Below are positions 5,729-5,922 of a stretch of DNA of 5,922 nt, piece after piece. The notes under the pieces are model-generated. The model worked only from the letters and a program-made list of their open reading frames with translations, was not told where the DNA came from and made no database searches. The translations under genes and the position numbers were made by a program. The DNA comes from Hyphomicrobiales bacterium (GTDB lineage: Bacteria > Pseudomonadota > Alphaproteobacteria > Rhizobiales > Beijerinckiaceae): assembly GCA_028290085.1 (NCBI GenBank), contig JAQGKN010000635.1:1-5922 (forward strand), given 5' to 3'. Numbering within the stretch: the first letter of the stretch is position 1; each line of letters opens with the position of its first letter.

Positions 5729-5922
5729 GGGTCCAGACCCATAAAATGGTTGGCATGAGGATGGCCTTGTGATTCACGGCTTCCGAAAGGAAGCGACGAT
5801 GAATCGGGATCAATTCTGGCTAACGGACACGCAGTTTTCGAAGATCGCGCCGCATCTACCCACCAACACGCGAGGCAAGGCGAGGGTGGACGATCGGCGC
5901 GTGATCAGCGGCATCGTGCATG
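5727..5922 (+). mobile_element. IS5-family (IS427-like) insertion sequence, left end
   Basis: The element is recognised from its transposase, which starts at 5799 and leaves the window. The left boundary is put near 5727-5729, where the DUF6894-like gene loses its homology. The sequence there begins TTAGGGTCCAGACCC, with a GGGTC-CA-GACCC near-palindrome (5729-5740) as a candidate terminal inverted repeat. IS427-group elements commonly duplicate a short T-N-A target, and TTA at 5726-5728 would fit. The right end and second repeat lie outside the window, so the exact boundary is not proven. Confidence 0.6.
5799..5922 (+). CDS. IS5-family transposase, N-terminal fragment
   Basis: ATG 5799 opens a frame that runs off the window after 41 codons. 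AAGGAAG at 5787-5793 gives a good ribosome site. The translation begins with an FWLTD segment, then IAPHLPT, and reaches RGKARVDDRRVISGIVH. This is the characteristic N-terminal region of IS5/IS427-type transposases (consensus FWLSDEQW...LLP...RGKPRVDDRRVISGI), a helix-turn-helix part preceding the DDE catalytic domain. In this group the enzyme is often made from two overlapping frames; whether that holds here cannot be seen. The catalytic residues are beyond the window edge, so activity cannot be judged. Confidence 0.88.
   Translation, partial: MNRDQFWLTDTQFSKIAPHLPTNTRGKARVDDRRVISGIVH

Overview
The window looks like accessory DNA, plasmid or genomic island, from a GC-rich alphaproteobacterium (Rhizobiales or Sphingomonadales type). 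This is inferred from the families recognised: a DnaQ-like exonuclease with a C-terminal add-on domain, a DUF6894-type remnant, an IS5-family (IS427-like) transposase and a four-helix haem-copper-oxidase-like membrane protein. Gene orientations are mixed, and two genes are broken (exonuclease frameshifted, DUF6894-type gene truncated). No rRNA, tRNA or CRISPR array was seen.

Left part (1-2310, all + strand). The window opens in the last 44 codons of a probable ABC-transporter substrate-binding protein (stop at 135-137), followed by a strong 12-bp hairpin terminator (165-192). A 16-bp perfect palindrome (217-232) then precedes a two-gene unit: a single-domain AAA+ ATPase (369-1220) and, 36 bp later, a bicupin of the gentisate 1,2-dioxygenase type (1257-2273) in which both cupin barrels keep their histidine ligands. 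A weak hairpin at 2287-2305 follows. The simplest reading is an uptake system beside a mononuclear-metal dioxygenase-like enzyme with a dedicated AAA+ remodeller or activase. That functional link is inference.

Middle part (2311-4626). A DEDDh 3'-5' exonuclease gene (2408-3306, +) has a complete catalytic domain, but its C-terminal domain lies in the -1 frame. The break sits exactly in a perfect 16+16 bp inverted repeat with a 2-nt loop, which suggests a palindrome-templated one-base deletion. A small hairpin separates it from a convergent gene of unknown function (3370-4626, -), which encodes a probable exported Pro/Gln-linker protein with an uncertain start.

Right part (4627-5922). A small four-helix membrane protein resembling a fragment of haem-copper oxidase/NO reductase subunit I (4789-5169, -) has a long leader with two palindromes. 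Further right is the C-terminal remnant of a DUF6894-like gene (5541 to about 5728, -). It is cut at its 5' end by the left end of an IS5-family element, whose transposase begins at 5799 and runs off the window.
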